A stretch of DNA of 7,189 nucleotides from Deltaproteobacteria bacterium (GCA_016874875.1 VGTA01000151.1:1-7189); one strand, 5' to 3'. Positions 1 through 6,274 are shown, numbered from the stretch's first letter. The notes: generated by a model not told the origin, from the sequence alone. Made by a program: numbers and translations.

Positions 1-5
1 CGGGC

Positions 6-29
6 GGGGGGGGGTAGGGGGGGGGGGGG
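6..29. repeat. Poly-G tracts downstream of pth
   Basis: A run of nine G (6-14) and a run of thirteen G (17-29) are separated only by TA, directly beyond the stop codon of pth. No hairpin plus T-run typical of an intrinsic terminator is visible here. Long G runs on one strand can fold into G-quadruplexes and are prone to length errors in replication and sequencing, so the exact count may be unreliable. A role in ending the prs-rplY-pth transcript is possible but is only inference. Confidence 0.7.
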
Positions 30-33
30 CGCC

Positions 34-660
34 TTAGAGGGCGGCGGGCGAGGCGCCCTCAGGGCGCGGGAAGAGGCTCGGGCGCGCGTGGATGGTGTTC
101 ATGGCGGCGCGGGGGCCCTCCATGATCACCTGCGTCACGTCGCGCGCCACCTGACGGCACACGTCATCGAGCCATGGCGCCTCCTCGGCGCTGAAGGGAG
201 AGAGCACGTAGTCGCTCACGGAGCCCCGCGCCGGGCGGCCCACGCCCACGCGCAGGCGGACGAACCCCTGCGCCGCGGGGCCGCCGCCGAGCTGCTCGAT
301 GATGGAGCGCAGGCCGTTGTGGCCCGCGTGCCCGCCGCCCACCTTCACGCGCACGAGGCCGTAGGGGAACTCGAGCTCGTCGTGCAGGACGATGACGCGC
401 TCAAGCGGCACCTGAAAGAAGTGCGCGCAGGGCGCCACGCTCTTGCCGCTGAGATTCATAAAGGTCTGCGGCTTGAGCAGGGTCACGGGGTGCCCCGAGG
501 GCAGCGCGCCCTGCGCGAAATGCCCACTGAACTTCTCTTGCGTGAGGCTCACGCCGATGTCGGCGGCCAGACGCTCGAGCGCCAAGAAGCCCACGTTGTG
601 GCGCGTCTGCGCGTACTTGGGGCCAGGATTCCCCAGACCAACGATCAGCGTGCGCTCCAT
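34..660 (-). CDS. pth: Peptidyl-tRNA hydrolase
   Basis: This cytoplasmic enzyme cleaves the ester bond between peptide and tRNA in peptidyl-tRNAs that drop off ribosomes, recycling tRNA; it is essential in most bacteria. The 208 residues fit the bacterial Pth family (about 190-210). The N-terminal signature GLGNPGPKY..TRHNVGF (8-25) carries N11 and the catalytic His H21. KPQTFMNLSG (63-72) carries N69, HDELEFPYG (93-101) carries the catalytic Asp D94, and GGGHAGHNGLRS (108-119) carries N115. These equal the known E. coli residues N10, H20, N68, D93 and N114 shifted by one, so the enzyme should be active. The common DELDLP is here DELEFP, a mild change. The ATG has a good GAGGAG site seven bases upstream. 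It is the last gene of a probable prs-rplY-pth transcript, 36 bases after rplY. The C-terminal tail (about 190-208) is proline- and alanine-rich and not conserved. Confidence 0.97.
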   Translation of the reverse strand: MERTLIVGLGNPGPKYAQTRHNVGFLALERLAADIGVSLTQEKFSGHFAQGALPSGHPVTLLKPQTFMNLSGKSVAPCAHFFQVPLERVIVLHDELEFPYGLVRVKVGGGHAGHNGLRSIIEQLGGGPAAQGFVRLRVGVGRPARGSVSDYVLSPFSAEEAPWLDDVCRQVARDVTQVIMEGPRAAMNTIHARPSLFPRPEGASPAAL

Positions 661-667
661 CAGCGGG

Positions 668-673
668 CTCCTC
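668..673 (-). promoter_or_regulatory. Ribosome binding site of pth
   Basis: On the minus strand the sequence GAGGAG lies seven bases before the ATG of pth. This is a strong Shine-Dalgarno match and supports the chosen start. Confidence 0.8.
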
Positions 674-696
674 AGCGGTCAGGCGCGTGAGGGCGC

Positions 697-1263
697 TTAG
701 GACTTGCGGCCGCGAGGGGCGACGACCTTGACGATGATGAAGTCGCGGTCAAAGAGCACCTTGGCGCCGTTGAGCGAGAGCTGGCTGGCGTACAGGGTGT
801 CGCCCTGGTCCACGTTGGTCACGTCGATGACGATCTCGCCGGGGATGTGCTCGGGGAGGCCCTGCACGCGCACCTCACGGAAGGGCTTGCGCATGCGGCC
901 GCCGGTGCTCACGCCGATGGAGCGCCCCTCGAACTTGAGGGGCACCACCGCCACGATCTCCTTGGTGGGGTTGGGGGCCACGAGGTCGAGGTGCAGCACC
1001 GCGCGGCTCACGGCGTCGCGCTGCAGCTCGCGGATCAGCACGCGCTGCGACGCCTGCACGCCGTCCACGGTGAGCTCAAAGTAGCCGTTGAGGCCCTTGG
1101 GGTTGGCGAGGGCCTTCTCGAGGCTCTTGGGCTCCACGGAGAGGCTGCGGGCGGACACGCCGAAGCCGTAGAAGATCGCGGGGACCTTGCCGGCGTCGCG
1201 GACACGCTTGATGGCCTCTTTGCCCTGCTCGGTGCGGGACTCGGTGTGGATGACAAAACTCAT
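697..1263 (-). CDS. rplY: Ribosomal protein bL25, long Ctc/TL5 form
   Basis: This protein binds 5S rRNA in the central protuberance of the large ribosomal subunit; in Bacillus the long form is the general stress protein Ctc. At 188 residues it has two domains: the L25 5S-rRNA-binding domain (about 4-94, with GKVPAIFYG at 26-34 and LIRELQRDAVSRAVLHLDLV at 76-95) and the C-terminal CTC beta domain (about 100-184, with VPLKFEGRSIGVSTGGRMRK at 107-126 and the IPGEIVIDVTNVDQGDTLYA segment at 140-159). It lacks the long acidic or alanine-rich tail seen in many Ctc homologues and ends in a short basic PRGRKS. The ATG is preceded by AAGGAG at six bases. It lies between prs and pth, the order found in many bacteria, which supports both identity and co-transcription. 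Confidence 0.96.
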   Translation of the reverse strand: MSFVIHTESRTEQGKEAIKRVRDAGKVPAIFYGFGVSARSLSVEPKSLEKALANPKGLNGYFELTVDGVQASQRVLIRELQRDAVSRAVLHLDLVAPNPTKEIVAVVPLKFEGRSIGVSTGGRMRKPFREVRVQGLPEHIPGEIVIDVTNVDQGDTLYASQLSLNGAKVLFDRDFIIVKVVAPRGRKS

Positions 1264-1269
1264 GGGGTG

Positions 1270-1275
1270 CTCCTT
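1270..1275 (-). promoter_or_regulatory. Ribosome binding site of rplY
   Basis: AAGGAG on the minus strand, six bases before the ATG of rplY, is the best Shine-Dalgarno match in the window. It fits a highly translated ribosomal protein gene. Confidence 0.8.
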
Positions 1276-1314
1276 CTTAGGCGCGGTCGCCTCGCGTCGC
1301 TCAGGCCGCGTGGC

Positions 1315-2292
1315 CTAGTCAAAGAGCGAAGACAGCGAGGACAGGTCGTGGATACGCTTGATCGCCTCCCCAAAGAGCGTCGCCGTGGACAAGACCTTGA
1401 GCTTGTCGCACCGCTTGGCGTCCTCAGAGAGGGGGATCGTGTTGGTGACGATGACCTGGTCGATGGCGCTCTCCGCGAGGCGCTCGATCGCCGGGCCCGA
1501 CAAGACGGCGTGCGTGGCGACGGCGTACACCTGCAGGGCGCCGCGCTGCTTGAGCGCGCGCGCCGCCTGGCAGATGGTGCCGGCGGTGTCGATCATGTCA
1601 TCGATCAACACCACATCGCAGCCGTCCACATCGCCGATCACGTTCATCACCTCCGCCACGTTGGGCGCCGCGCGGCGCTTGTCGACGATGGCGAGGGAGG
1701 CGTGGAGGTGCTTGGCGTACGCCCGCGCGCGCTCCACGCCGCCGGCGTCGGGGCTCACGACGACGGGGCTGTGGAGGCGCAGGGTCTGAAGGTAGGGGAC
1801 GACGTTGGGGCTCGCGTAGAGGTGATCCACGGGCCCGTTAAAGAAGCCCTGGATCTGCCCCGCGTGGAGCTCCATGGCGATAATGCGGCCCACGCCCGCG
1901 GCGCTCAGCAGGTCGGTGACGAGGCGCGCGGAGATGGGCGCGCGCGGCGCCGCCTTGCGGTCCTGCCGCGCGTAGCCAAAGTACGGAATCACCGCCGAGA
2001 TGGAGCCCGCCGAGGCGCGCTTGAGCGCGTCGCACATGATGAGCAGCTCCATGAGGCTGTCGTTGACGGGCGAGCAGGTGGGCTGCACCACGTAGACGTC
2101 CGCCCCGCGCACCGACTCGTCGATCTCGACGCGCACCTCGCCGTCGCTGAAGCGACTCACGCGCGCCTTGCCGAGCTCGAGGCCGATGTAGGCGCAGATC
2201 TCCGCCGCGAGGAGCGGGTGAGAGCTCCCCGAGAAGATCTTGATCGGGCTGTGGAGCGCGCGCGAGAGCGCGGCGGCGTTGGGGGCGGGCAT
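1315..2292 (-). CDS. prs: Ribose-phosphate pyrophosphokinase (PRPP synthetase, class I)
   Basis: This cytoplasmic enzyme makes PRPP from ribose 5-phosphate and ATP, the precursor for purine, pyrimidine, NAD, histidine and tryptophan synthesis. The 325 residues contain all family landmarks: KIFSGSSHP (18-25), RFSDGE (47-52), the long conserved block VVQPTCSPVNDSLMELLIMC (68-87), PYFGYARQDRK (103-113), the metal-site ELHAGQIQGFF (141-151), VVSPDAGGVERAR (178-190), the flexible catalytic loop DKRR (204-207; K205 and R207 match the catalytic Lys and Arg of the Bacillus enzyme), and the PRPP loop VVLIDDMIDTAGTI (227-240). The N-terminus is about 15 residues longer than usual; no internal ATG offers a shorter start. 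The upstream ribosome site is weak (AGG ten bases before the ATG). A strong candidate promoter lies about 90 bases upstream. rplY follows after 51 bases. Confidence 0.97.
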   Translation of the reverse strand: MPAPNAAALSRALHSPIKIFSGSSHPLLAAEICAYIGLELGKARVSRFSDGEVRVEIDESVRGADVYVVQPTCSPVNDSLMELLIMCDALKRASAGSISAVIPYFGYARQDRKAAPRAPISARLVTDLLSAAGVGRIIAMELHAGQIQGFFNGPVDHLYASPNVVPYLQTLRLHSPVVVSPDAGGVERARAYAKHLHASLAIVDKRRAAPNVAEVMNVIGDVDGCDVVLIDDMIDTAGTICQAARALKQRGALQVYAVATHAVLSGPAIERLAESAIDQVIVTNTIPLSEDAKRCDKLKVLSTATLFGEAIKRIHDLSSLSSLFD

Positions 2293-2382
2293 GCGGGGTG
2301 TACCTGCGCGGGGCGGGCGAGGGGCGGGGGCGCCTCGTGAGGAGGGGCGGCGGGCTGGACGTCGGCGCTCTAGGCGGCGCGT

Positions 2383-2411
2383 TAAGTAGCATGAGGGCGG
2401 GGGCTTGTCAA
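2383..2411 (-). promoter_or_regulatory. Candidate sigma-70-type promoter of prs-rplY-pth
   Basis: Reading the minus strand, a perfect TTGACA (2406-2411) is followed by 17 bases and then TACTTA (2383-2388). The -35 box and spacing are ideal. The -10 box keeps only the leading TA of TATAAT but sits in a small AT-rich patch within GC-rich DNA. Transcription would start near 2376, giving an untranslated leader of roughly 80 bases before prs. The box lies about 35 bases beyond the stop of the upstream gene, so the housekeeping genes appear to have their own promoter. Confidence 0.6.
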
Positions 2412-2445
2412 CGACCTGTCCGCGACCCGCGGCCCGCTCAGGCGC

Positions 2446-4551
2446 CTAGCGCCCCACCAGCCCGAGCGACTTGAGGATGTGGAGCGCGAGGAAGGCGAAC
2501 GTCAGGTGACCGATGCTCACGTGGAACACCTTATAGGACTTGAGGGCGCGAGAGAGCCACTTGGCGCGCGAGGCGCCGCGCGCGAGGCGCGCCTTCTCCT
2601 TCATGAGTCGCAGCACCTCGTCCGCCTGCCCCTCGCGCACGCGCTCCCCGAGCTCGGCGCGGAGGGCGTCGATGGCCTCCTCGTGGGCCTTGTCGCCCTG
2701 CACCAGGCGGCGCAGGCGGGCGAGGGTGGCCTTGAGGCCCCGCGGCGCCGCGCCCTCCTCGCCCTCTCCGCCCTCCTCGCCCTCTCCGCCCTCCTCACCG
2801 AGTCCCTCCCCCCCCGCCCCCGCGCCCCCCGCCAGCGCCTGCTGCTCCTGCAGGGCGCGGAGGGCGTCCACGCGCACCATCATCGTGTAGCCGTCGCGGC
2901 GGTCCTTGAACTTTTGCTGAATCGACTCATTGAGCGCCTGCAGGCGCGCCTCCACGTCGGCGAGGGCGAGGTCCTCGCCGGCCTGGCTGCGGGGCACGTG
3001 GAACACCAGGTAGCGCCCCACCACGCCGGTGAGAATCGTGACGGTGAAGAGCGCGAAGGTGGCCACCGCCACGGGCTCACGCCAGCTGAAGGCGGTGTGG
3101 TAGAAGCCGTAGGTAAAGCCGAGGAAGCCGAACCAGATGTGCACCTCCATCCACGCCTGCACGCTGCCAAAGCGCGGGGCGAACCGCTTGCCCACGGTGT
3201 AGAGCTGCGTCACGAGCATGCAGGCGGTGCCGATGTAGCCGATGGTGTGCCCAAAGGTCTTGCCGGCGTTGAGCGCCTTGCTCTCGTCAAAGGGCTCGCT
3301 GAAGAGCCCCCACTCGTGCAGCAGGAAGCCAAAGCACAGCTGTGGCGCGAACACGCGCGTCAGGCTCTCGTAGCTGAGCAAGATGAAGTTGAGCAGCGTA
3401 AACGCCGCCCACCACGGGCGCGCGCGGTTGGCGCCGTCCTCGGGCGACACCACGGCGTCAAAGCCGGGATTCTTGTGGACGTTGAACTGCTCCCAGTAGT
3501 CAAAGATGTCGGGGCCGTCCACTTGAAACATGGCGCCCGTGGGGCAGGCGGTGATGCAGGCCTGGTCCTCGTAGCCCGAGCAGTTGTCGCACTTCTGCGC
3601 GATCTTCTTGCCCTTGTGCTCTGGGTCGCGCTCCGGGAAGTAGCGCTCGAGGTCGAGCGCCTCCACGGGGTGCATCTGGATCGCGTTGAAGCTGCAGCCC
3701 TTGCTGCACGCCTGGCAGCCCACGCAGTTGTCGGAGATGACGATCTCGCCGGTCTGGTCGTGGCGGGTGATGTGGCCGAACTTGCACTTGTCGATGCACT
3801 CGGGCACCACGCAGTTGTGGCAGTTGCTCGGGATCTCCGTGATGCCGTACTTGACCTCGCTGGCGCCGAGGCGGTCGGTGCCGTGGCGCGTGCGGCAGGC
3901 GTCGTAGCAGCCGTCGCACTCGATGCAGATGTCCATGCGCTTGATCTTGACGCGGCGGGCGAAGGTGAGGCGCTCGCGCACAAAAAAAGCGGCGATGTCG
4001 CGCTGCAGCTCGTCATCAAAGCGCTTGGCCTGGCGGCGGGTGACGGCGCGCAGCGCCTCGCTCACGGCGTCGCGGAAGGGCTGCGATTTGCTCAGGAGGT
4101 AGTTGAGCTCCTGGTAGGTGAAGCTGAGCAGGCGCGCGGGGCAGAGGGCGCGCACCTGCAGGCGCCGGGTCTGCTCGCCGCTGTGGAGCTTTTGGATGTA
4201 GAGCTCGCCCACCGAGATGTAGTTGCTCACCTCCTCGCGCAGCGTGTCGGTGGTGAGGTCGCGGGTGGTCCTGTAGACGGCGAGGTCGCCATAGAGCACG
4301 AGGTAGACGGGGGAGAACTCCTCGTCGAGGGGGGGGCCCTCGTAGATCACCTCGTCGCGCGCGAGCGTGTGATGCTGCATGCGCGCGCAGATTTTGGCGC
4401 GCACGTCCTCGCTGAGCAGGCTTAGCAGCGGCTGCGCGGCGAGGAAGGGCGCGTCGACCACCACCTCCTCTTGGCCCCTCTTCTTCTTCTTGGGGGCCGC
4501 CTTCTTGACCTTGAGGTCGTCGGGGGGCGCTGAAGCGGGGTGCTCGAGCAT
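2446..4551 (-). CDS. Membrane multi-cluster ferredoxin with cyclic-nucleotide-binding-like domain and diheme-type helices
   Basis: No named gene was recognised; the role is inferred from the domain layout. Residues 13-28 are lysine-rich with no signal peptide. Residues about 34-170 resemble a cNMP-binding fold (VIYEGPP 68-74, VYLVLYGDLAVYR 82-94, VGELYIQKLHSGEQTRRLQVRA 114-135). Residues 206-340 form a ferredoxin module of four cysteine quartets: C209/212/215/219, C244/247/252/256, C276/279/282/286 and C321/324/332/336. This is the pattern of four-cluster electron-transfer subunits such as DmsB, FdnH and HybA. Five hydrophobic segments follow (about 382-402, 433-453, 466-486, 494-516, 675-697). 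Histidines H471/H485 and H677/H691 have 13 residues between them, as in ferric-reductase-type diheme helices. A charged insert (518-672) with a Gly/Glu-rich repeat separates the last two segments. The positive-inside pattern places the clusters in the cytoplasm. The ATG lies five bases after the upstream stop with no clear Shine-Dalgarno site, suggesting translational coupling. It probably carries electrons between cytoplasm and membrane or envelope, perhaps under ligand control; donor and acceptor are unknown. Confidence 0.85.
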   Translation of the reverse strand: MLEHPASAPPDDLKVKKAAPKKKKRGQEEVVVDAPFLAAQPLLSLLSEDVRAKICARMQHHTLARDEVIYEGPPLDEEFSPVYLVLYGDLAVYRTTRDLTTDTLREEVSNYISVGELYIQKLHSGEQTRRLQVRALCPARLLSFTYQELNYLLSKSQPFRDAVSEALRAVTRRQAKRFDDELQRDIAAFFVRERLTFARRVKIKRMDICIECDGCYDACRTRHGTDRLGASEVKYGITEIPSNCHNCVVPECIDKCKFGHITRHDQTGEIVISDNCVGCQACSKGCSFNAIQMHPVEALDLERYFPERDPEHKGKKIAQKCDNCSGYEDQACITACPTGAMFQVDGPDIFDYWEQFNVHKNPGFDAVVSPEDGANRARPWWAAFTLLNFILLSYESLTRVFAPQLCFGFLLHEWGLFSEPFDESKALNAGKTFGHTIGYIGTACMLVTQLYTVGKRFAPRFGSVQAWMEVHIWFGFLGFTYGFYHTAFSWREPVAVATFALFTVTILTGVVGRYLVFHVPRSQAGEDLALADVEARLQALNESIQQKFKDRRDGYTMMVRVDALRALQEQQALAGGAGAGGEGLGEEGGEGEEGGEGEEGAAPRGLKATLARLRRLVQGDKAHEEAIDALRAELGERVREGQADEVLRLMKEKARLARGASRAKWLSRALKSYKVFHVSIGHLTFAFLALHILKSLGLVGR
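2752..2796 (-). repeat. 18-base in-frame tandem repeat (EEGGEG)
   Basis: The plus-strand unit GCCCTCCTCGCCCTCTCC occurs twice without mismatch (2752-2769, 2770-2787), followed by half a unit (2788-2796). It encodes a Gly/Glu-rich stretch at about residues 585-600 in the insert between the fourth and fifth membrane segments. Because the unit is a multiple of three, copy changes would alter linker length without breaking the frame. Confidence 0.9.
3982..3988 (-). other. T7 run at the boundary between cNMP-like and ferredoxin domains
   Basis: On the coding strand seven T in a row lie in GCT TTT TTT GTG, encoding A-F-F-V at residues 188-191, between the cNMP-like domain and the first cysteine quartet. 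It stands out in this GC-rich gene. The register U UUU UUU fits a minus-one slippery heptamer, but no test of slippage is possible from sequence alone. Confidence 0.5.
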
Positions 4552-4556
4552 GGCGG

Positions 4557-6212
4557 CTAGAACGCCCCACAGCTCGCCGCGAGGCCTGGCACGAAGGCGC
4601 TCAGGTCAACGCAGGTGGTGCCGGGCTGGCAGGGGACGCGGTCGGGCTGGCCGGGCTGCACGGGGCCTTGGCAGCCGCAGCTGCCGGGCAGGGAGGGGTC
4701 GATGGCGGCGAGGGGGTTGGGGTTGCACTGCCCGCCGGGCGCGCACACGCCGTCGCCGCCAAAGTCGCAGGTGCCGTCCTTAAAGAAGCACTGCCCGGTC
4801 TCGCCGTTGCAGTCCATGCGGTCGGGGTCAGCGCAGTCCATGCTCGAGGCGCAGCCGGGGGTGCAGCGCCCCGTGGCGGGGGCGCACGAGGAGCCGCGCT
4901 GGCACTCCACGCCGCCGCAGGGGTCGCTCTCGCACAGGAAGGTGCGGGTGTTGCAGGTGTTGCGCGGGGGGCAGTCGGAGCTCTGGAGGCACTCCTTGCA
5001 CTGCCCGCCCACGCACACGCCGCCGTCGCAGTCGGCGTCGCTGAGGCAGGAGCCCACCTGCGCCGCCACGCAGGTGTAGGTGTTGAGGTCGCAGTTGGCG
5101 CCCGCGGCGCAGGGGACGCCCGGGCCGCACTCGGCGCAGCGCGCCTCGGCCGTCACGCAGAAGGGGGTGGCGCCGCCGCAGGCGCCGCCGCAGGGGTCGC
5201 ACTGCGCGCCGCTGGGCACGCAGGCGCCCGCGTCGCAGACGGCGCCGCTCGGGCAGCCGCCCTCGCAGGTGTCGAGGCAGAGCGAGACGGCGCCCACGGG
5301 GCGGCAGAGGCGCCCGTCGGCGCAAGCGGCGTCCTCGGTGCAGGCGCCGCAGAGGCCCCGCGGCGCCAGGCAGCCGCCGGAGGAGATGTCGCAGAAGGTG
5401 CCGCCCTCGCAGGGCTCCTGTAGGCAGTCCACGCAGCGGAAGCCGGCGGGGATGCACTGCCCCAGGCTCGGCGTGCAGGTGTAGCCGCCGGGGCAGGGGC
5501 TCGAGGCGTCGCAGGAGCGTGTGCAGAAGCTGCCGTCGCCGATGGGGGTGCAGGCGGCGCCGGCGCCCACGCCGACGCAGCCTGCGGCGGTGCGGCAGGG
5601 GCTGCACAGGTGGGCGGGCTCGCCGGGCTGCGCGCCCGCCGCGCTGCCCGCCGCGCTGCCCGCCGCGCTGCCCGCCGCGCTGCCCGCCGCGCTGCCCGCC
5701 GCGCTGCCCCCCTGCCCCATGTCGGGGGGCGTGACGCCGCACGAGCTCGCGCACACGCCCTCGCAGCACAGGGGGCCCGCCGGGTCGCCCGCGCAGTCGT
5801 TTTGGCTGACGCAGCCCTCGTCGGGGAAGGAGCAGGTGAACTTGTAGGGGCCGTCCGTCAGGCAGATCGCGCCCCCCGCGCAGGCGAGGTCCACGCCGTT
5901 GACGATGTCGCCGCACTCCTTGGCGCCGCAGGTGCCAAAGGCGGGGAGGCAGGTGCGCCCGGTGCCCGGGCAGTCGCTGAGGGCGGCGCAGGGGAGCGCC
6001 ACGCAGGCGCCGTCCTCGCAGACGAGTCCTCGGTCGCAGGCGCCGTCGTTGGCGCAGCCGGCGGGCGTCTCGCTCGTGCAGCTGAGCGAGAGGAGGCTGA
6101 GCGAGAGGAGGCTGAGCGAGGGGAGGGCGAGCAGGAGCAGGGCGCCTCTCGCGACGCGAGCGACGCGGGCGCGCTCCGAGCGCGCGGGGGCAGAGGGGCG
6201 GGGAGTCTTCAT
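4557..6212 (-). CDS. Exported cysteine-rich putative lipoprotein with SAAG linker
   Basis: I do not recognise a named family. The 551 residues start with a long basic n-region (1-23) and a hydrophobic core (24-44) ending in LLSLSC, so C45 is the likely lipidated cysteine. The lipobox is imperfect (S-L-S before C instead of L-A/S-G/A), so ordinary signal peptidase cleavage is an alternative. The mature part has about 75 cysteines, spaced as in small disulfide knots: C-x(2-5)-D-x-x-C-x-x-G-x-x-C-x(n)-G-x-C, for example at 53-70, 134-158, 291-316, 389-405 and 432-450. A cysteine-free linker (159-202) with six SAAG repeats separates a small N-terminal cysteine domain (45-158) from a large one (203-548). 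No catalytic motif was found. Such proteins are common on the surfaces of Myxococcota and Bradymonadota, where adhesion or binding roles are usually guessed. The start has a weak AAGAG site four bases upstream and a candidate promoter behind it. The next gene begins five bases after the stop, implying one operon. Confidence 0.88.
   Translation of the reverse strand: MKTPRPSAPARSERARVARVARGALLLLALPSLSLLSLSLLSLSCTSETPAGCANDGACDRGLVCEDGACVALPCAALSDCPGTGRTCLPAFGTCGAKECGDIVNGVDLACAGGAICLTDGPYKFTCSFPDEGCVSQNDCAGDPAGPLCCEGVCASSCGVTPPDMGQGGSAAGSAAGSAAGSAAGSAAGSAAGAQPGEPAHLCSPCRTAAGCVGVGAGAACTPIGDGSFCTRSCDASSPCPGGYTCTPSLGQCIPAGFRCVDCLQEPCEGGTFCDISSGGCLAPRGLCGACTEDAACADGRLCRPVGAVSLCLDTCEGGCPSGAVCDAGACVPSGAQCDPCGGACGGATPFCVTAEARCAECGPGVPCAAGANCDLNTYTCVAAQVGSCLSDADCDGGVCVGGQCKECLQSSDCPPRNTCNTRTFLCESDPCGGVECQRGSSCAPATGRCTPGCASSMDCADPDRMDCNGETGQCFFKDGTCDFGGDGVCAPGGQCNPNPLAAIDPSLPGSCGCQGPVQPGQPDRVPCQPGTTCVDLSAFVPGLAASCGAF
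5634..5709 (-). repeat. 12-base in-frame tandem repeat (SAAG)6
   Basis: The plus-strand unit GCGCTGCCCGCC occurs in five perfect full copies (5641-5700), with partial copies on both sides (5634-5640 and 5701-5709). It encodes SAAG six times at residues 170-193 of the cysteine-rich protein. The near-perfect DNA identity indicates recent expansion by slippage. The unit preserves the frame at any copy number. Confidence 0.95.
6081..6125 (-). repeat. 15-base in-frame tandem repeat forming the signal peptide core
   Basis: The plus-strand unit GCTGAGCGAGAGGAG occurs three times (6081-6095, 6096-6110, 6111-6125), with one mismatch at 6121. It encodes the repeating Leu/Ser pentapeptide (LLSLS) just before the putative lipidated C45, so most of the hydrophobic core of the signal peptide is made of repeats. 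Confidence 0.93.
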
Positions 6213-6274
6213 GGTGCTCTTGAGGGGCTAGGGGGCGGGGGGGGCTCGCGACGCGCGGCGGCGCCTGCGCGTTG

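Noticed and set aside
847..2340. Long open frame on the plus strand opposite rplY and prs
   Set aside because: It is a mirror of two certain genes, with a peptide dominated by Ala, Arg, His and Val, as expected from stop-poor GC-rich DNA.
2420..2432. Hairpin CCGCG-ACC-CGCGG after the ferredoxin-like gene as a terminator
   Set aside because: The stem is only five pairs and no T-run follows on the minus strand.
2293..2445. A tRNA gene upstream of prs, as found in some proteobacteria
   Set aside because: No T-loop GGTTCRA-like sequence or cloverleaf pairing was seen in this gap.
2479..4425. Long open frame on the plus strand opposite the ferredoxin-like gene
   Set aside because: Its low-complexity composition and exact antisense position to a gene with sixteen well-placed cluster cysteines make it a shadow.
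6224..6244. G-runs on the plus strand just upstream of the lipoprotein start as a regulatory quadruplex
   Set aside because: The transcript of the lipoprotein gene carries the C-rich strand here, and only three separate runs exist, so the signal is weak in this G-rich DNA.
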